From the NCBI GenBank assembly GCA_030841965.1, contig JAUUSJ010000030.1, positions 1-33,645 of the forward strand: a DNA stretch of 33,645 nucleotides, read 5' to 3'. The notes under the pieces were generated by a model. That model was not told the origin of the DNA. It saw only the letters and a list, made by a program, of their open reading frames with translations, and did no database searches. Both the position numbers and the translations under genes were made by a program. This stretch comes from Blautia sp. (lineage in GTDB: Bacteria; Bacillota; Clostridia; Lachnospirales; Lachnospiraceae). This document shows positions 32,521 through 33,645 of the stretch, in pieces. Position 1 is the first letter of the stretch. Every line of letters begins with the position of its first letter.

Positions 32521-32895
32521 TTAATGACGCTCGTCTAAACGTTCTTCAAAATAAATCTCATCCAAAATCTTATACACTGCCTCAACAAATGGTTCCATAT
32601 CCTCAAACACTACTTCAACAATAATTGACCAATTAATTCCATCATAGTCGTGCACAAGTCGATGACGTAATCCAGCCACCATATTCCACGGTTATTTCGA
32701 ATATTTTTTCTTTAATTCATCACTAAGTTGATCTACCTGTTCTCCAATATTATATAATGGTGTGGTAACTGCCCATTGCAAGAATTCGTCATTTAGCAAT
32801 TGTTCCGACGTGATATCTCGTTCTTTTAGCTGGCTACTAAGGCTCTCCCATGTAGATATGATTTTCTTAAGTCTTTCTTTATCTGATTTCTTCAT
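32521..32895 (-). pseudogene. hepT: HepT-family RNase toxin with in-frame ochre stop
   Basis: Read from ATG 32895, 67 codons of HepT end at a TAA (32692-32694), after which the same frame continues for 56 codons to TAA 32521. Together they give a normal HepT length of about 124 residues: TPLYNIGEQVDQLSDELKKK before the stop, PWNMVAGLRHRLVHDYDG behind it. The catalytic and AMPylation motif R-x4-H-x-Y (RHRLVHDY, 32644-32667) is downstream of the stop, so the toxin cannot be active without read-through. The start codon overlaps the mntA stop (ATGA). HepT normally is an RNase-type toxin neutralised by AMP addition to the motif tyrosine. Confidence 0.85.
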
Positions 32896-33185
32896 GCGAT
32901 TCTCACACCTTCTCTCATAATATTATCATAAAACTTCGTATCTTTATTAACCTCACGAATTTCAAAAGCATCAACATCTTTTTGGGTAAGCTGGCGAAGT
33001 TCCTCTCCAAAAGTAAATATGTCTGTTGCTTTAAAATGCGTACCACCTACAACAATCACATCAATATCCGATTCATCCGTTTCTTCGCCACGTGCATACG
33101 ATCCAAATAGGATGGCATACTCAGCATGGTACTTCAATAATAATATTTTTATTGATTTTTCAACCTCTGCTCTTGATAATTTCAT
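32892..33185 (-). CDS. mntA: MntA-family nucleotidyltransferase antitoxin
   Basis: The 97-residue protein is a minimal nucleotidyltransferase of the MntA type. It has the GS-x10-D-x-D motif: Gly28-Ser29, then Asp40 and Asp42 (FGSYARGEETDESDIDV). In known pairs MntA transfers AMP to HepT and so blocks its RNase activity. Start ATG 33185 is six bases after AGGAGGTG; an ATG 18 codons upstream has no ribosome binding site. It is intact while its toxin partner is broken, the order of loss expected for a toxin-antitoxin pair losing selection. Confidence 0.92.
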   Translation of the reverse strand: MKLSRAEVEKSIKILLLKYHAEYAILFGSYARGEETDESDIDVIVVGGTHFKATDIFTFGEELRQLTQKDVDAFEIREVNKDTKFYDNIMREGVRIA

Positions 33186-33588
33186 TCGCCACACCTCCTG
33201 TAGATTTAATAATATATCAATAGTATCTAAAAATTGCAATAAACTATGGTATTGATAGTATTTACTGAACTTACAGAAATTTACTTAATTTTTGTGAGTT
33301 TTTTATTTTATCCACCACTTCACAACTTTTTTAAAATAAAAGATGCCGTATAAGGCACTTTTCATGTATAATAAATTTACCGCAATAAATTACCAAAGGA
33401 GTAACCTCTTACGGCAAATATATTATACAACAAAAAGAACATAATTGGTAGATTATTTCAATATTTTCAAATATATTTTTGGAAATTTCCCGCACCAACA
33501 AGTAATTTTTACTACTTTCGTAAAAAATGTCAAAACTACAATATAGTATCTATCCCTGTAAAAAGAATTTTAAATCTTATAAGATTTT
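33186..33588. other. Gene-free stretch with palindromes and possible IS remnant
   Basis: I find no open frame with a ribosome binding site here. A short hairpin, TGCC and GGCA arms around GTATAA (about 33342-33355), is followed by GTATAATAAATTTACC, AAAGGAG and a short frame reading LRQIYYTTKRT that stops after a dozen codons; this could be the leader of a lost transposase gene but is not enough to name one. A perfect 16-bp palindrome AAATCTTATAAGATTT lies at 33572-33587 directly before the second palindromic element. Confidence 0.4.
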
Positions 33589-33645
33589 GTCAGTACACAG
33601 CGAAGAGAGTCCGTCGATATATCCTCCAAAAACGATAGAGAGTGG
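33589..33645. mobile_element. Second palindromic element, left half, cut by window end
   Basis: From 33589 the sequence matches the palindromic element of 28762-28891, in the opposite orientation: the outer CACAGCGAAGAGAGTCC and the inner AAAAACGATAGAGAGT are identical, while only about 9 of the 15 stem bases between them match. The complementary second arm should lie just beyond the window. Confidence 0.6.

Noticed and set aside
690..32694. Stop-codon reassignment or ochre suppression to explain both in-frame TAA codons
   Set aside because: All intact genes around use TAA as a normal stop codon, and other genes in the same operons are broken by deletions, so pseudogenisation is simpler.
33340..33460. 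Insertion sequence end near 33340-33460
   Set aside because: There is a small hairpin and a short frame, but no transposase motif or matching inverted terminal repeat, so I only mention it within the gene-free stretch.
1..33645. CRISPR arrays, tRNA or rRNA genes
   Set aside because: I saw no regularly spaced repeats, no cloverleaf-like segments with T-loop signatures and no rRNA-like sequence; a tRNA scan would settle it.

Overview
The window is low-GC, almost fully coding DNA with strong AGGAGG-type ribosome binding sites, TTGACA/TATAAT-like promoters and long U-tailed hairpins. The gene content (TRAP carboxylate uptake, a PTS with a GH4 phospho-glucosidase, a lantibiotic-type LanFEG-RK locus, HxlR and RpiR regulators, MntA/HepT) fits an anaerobic gut-type Firmicute of class Clostridia, most likely Lachnospiraceae. 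That assignment is an inference from style and content, not a database match.

Layout. (1) 50-6637, minus strand: a carboxylate-catabolic operon of flavoprotein, CoA-transferase, enoyl-CoA hydratase, cupin, short-chain dehydrogenase and TRAP transporter DctP-DctQ-DctM. It is visibly decaying. The flavoprotein has lost its N-terminal FAD-binding motif, the CoA-transferase has an internal deletion with frameshift, dctQ has an in-frame ochre codon and dctM stops after 80 codons. (2) 6944-7675: nagB behind a 23-bp bidirectional terminator. (3) 8099-15864: an intact hexuronate/hexonate module. TRAP DctPQM, UxuA and UxuB lie on the minus strand; a zinc alcohol dehydrogenase (probably a 5-dehydrogenase of L-gulonate type) and a FadR-type GntR regulator lie on the plus strand. 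A 19-bp near-identical operator begins at the -10 box of both divergent promoters, and a third, shorter copy precedes the regulator. (4) 15993-20438, minus: alpha-glucoside utilisation by a GH4 6-phospho-alpha-glucosidase, a fused PTS IICBA permease and an RpiR regulator. (5) 20543-21668, minus: a HipA-like kinase with an unrecognised 121-residue partner.

(6) 21822-26078, plus: LanF-LanE-LanG exporter with its response regulator and sensor kinase, without any lantibiotic biosynthesis genes. (7) 26098-28721: HxlR regulator and divergent nitroreductase with a shared palindrome, a MATE-transporter remnant and an AraC regulator. (8) 28735-32370: a 130-bp palindromic element, a 59-residue membrane protein and a MacB/FtsX-type ABC exporter. 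This block is bracketed by short copies of lanE (28/29 bases) on the left and hxlR (24/26 bases) on the right, in the same order and orientation as in block 6-7, suggesting a duplicated locus whose interior was replaced. (9) 32521-33645: a MntA/HepT toxin-antitoxin pair in which hepT carries an in-frame ochre codon just before its catalytic motif, a gene-free stretch, and the first half of a second copy of the palindromic element at the window edge.

The strongest candidates for a second look are the covarying palindromic element, the HipA-like kinase pair, the lanE/hxlR scars around the second ABC exporter and the three-site operator of the hexuronate regulator. Much of the window reads as accessory DNA under turnover, with at least six broken genes.
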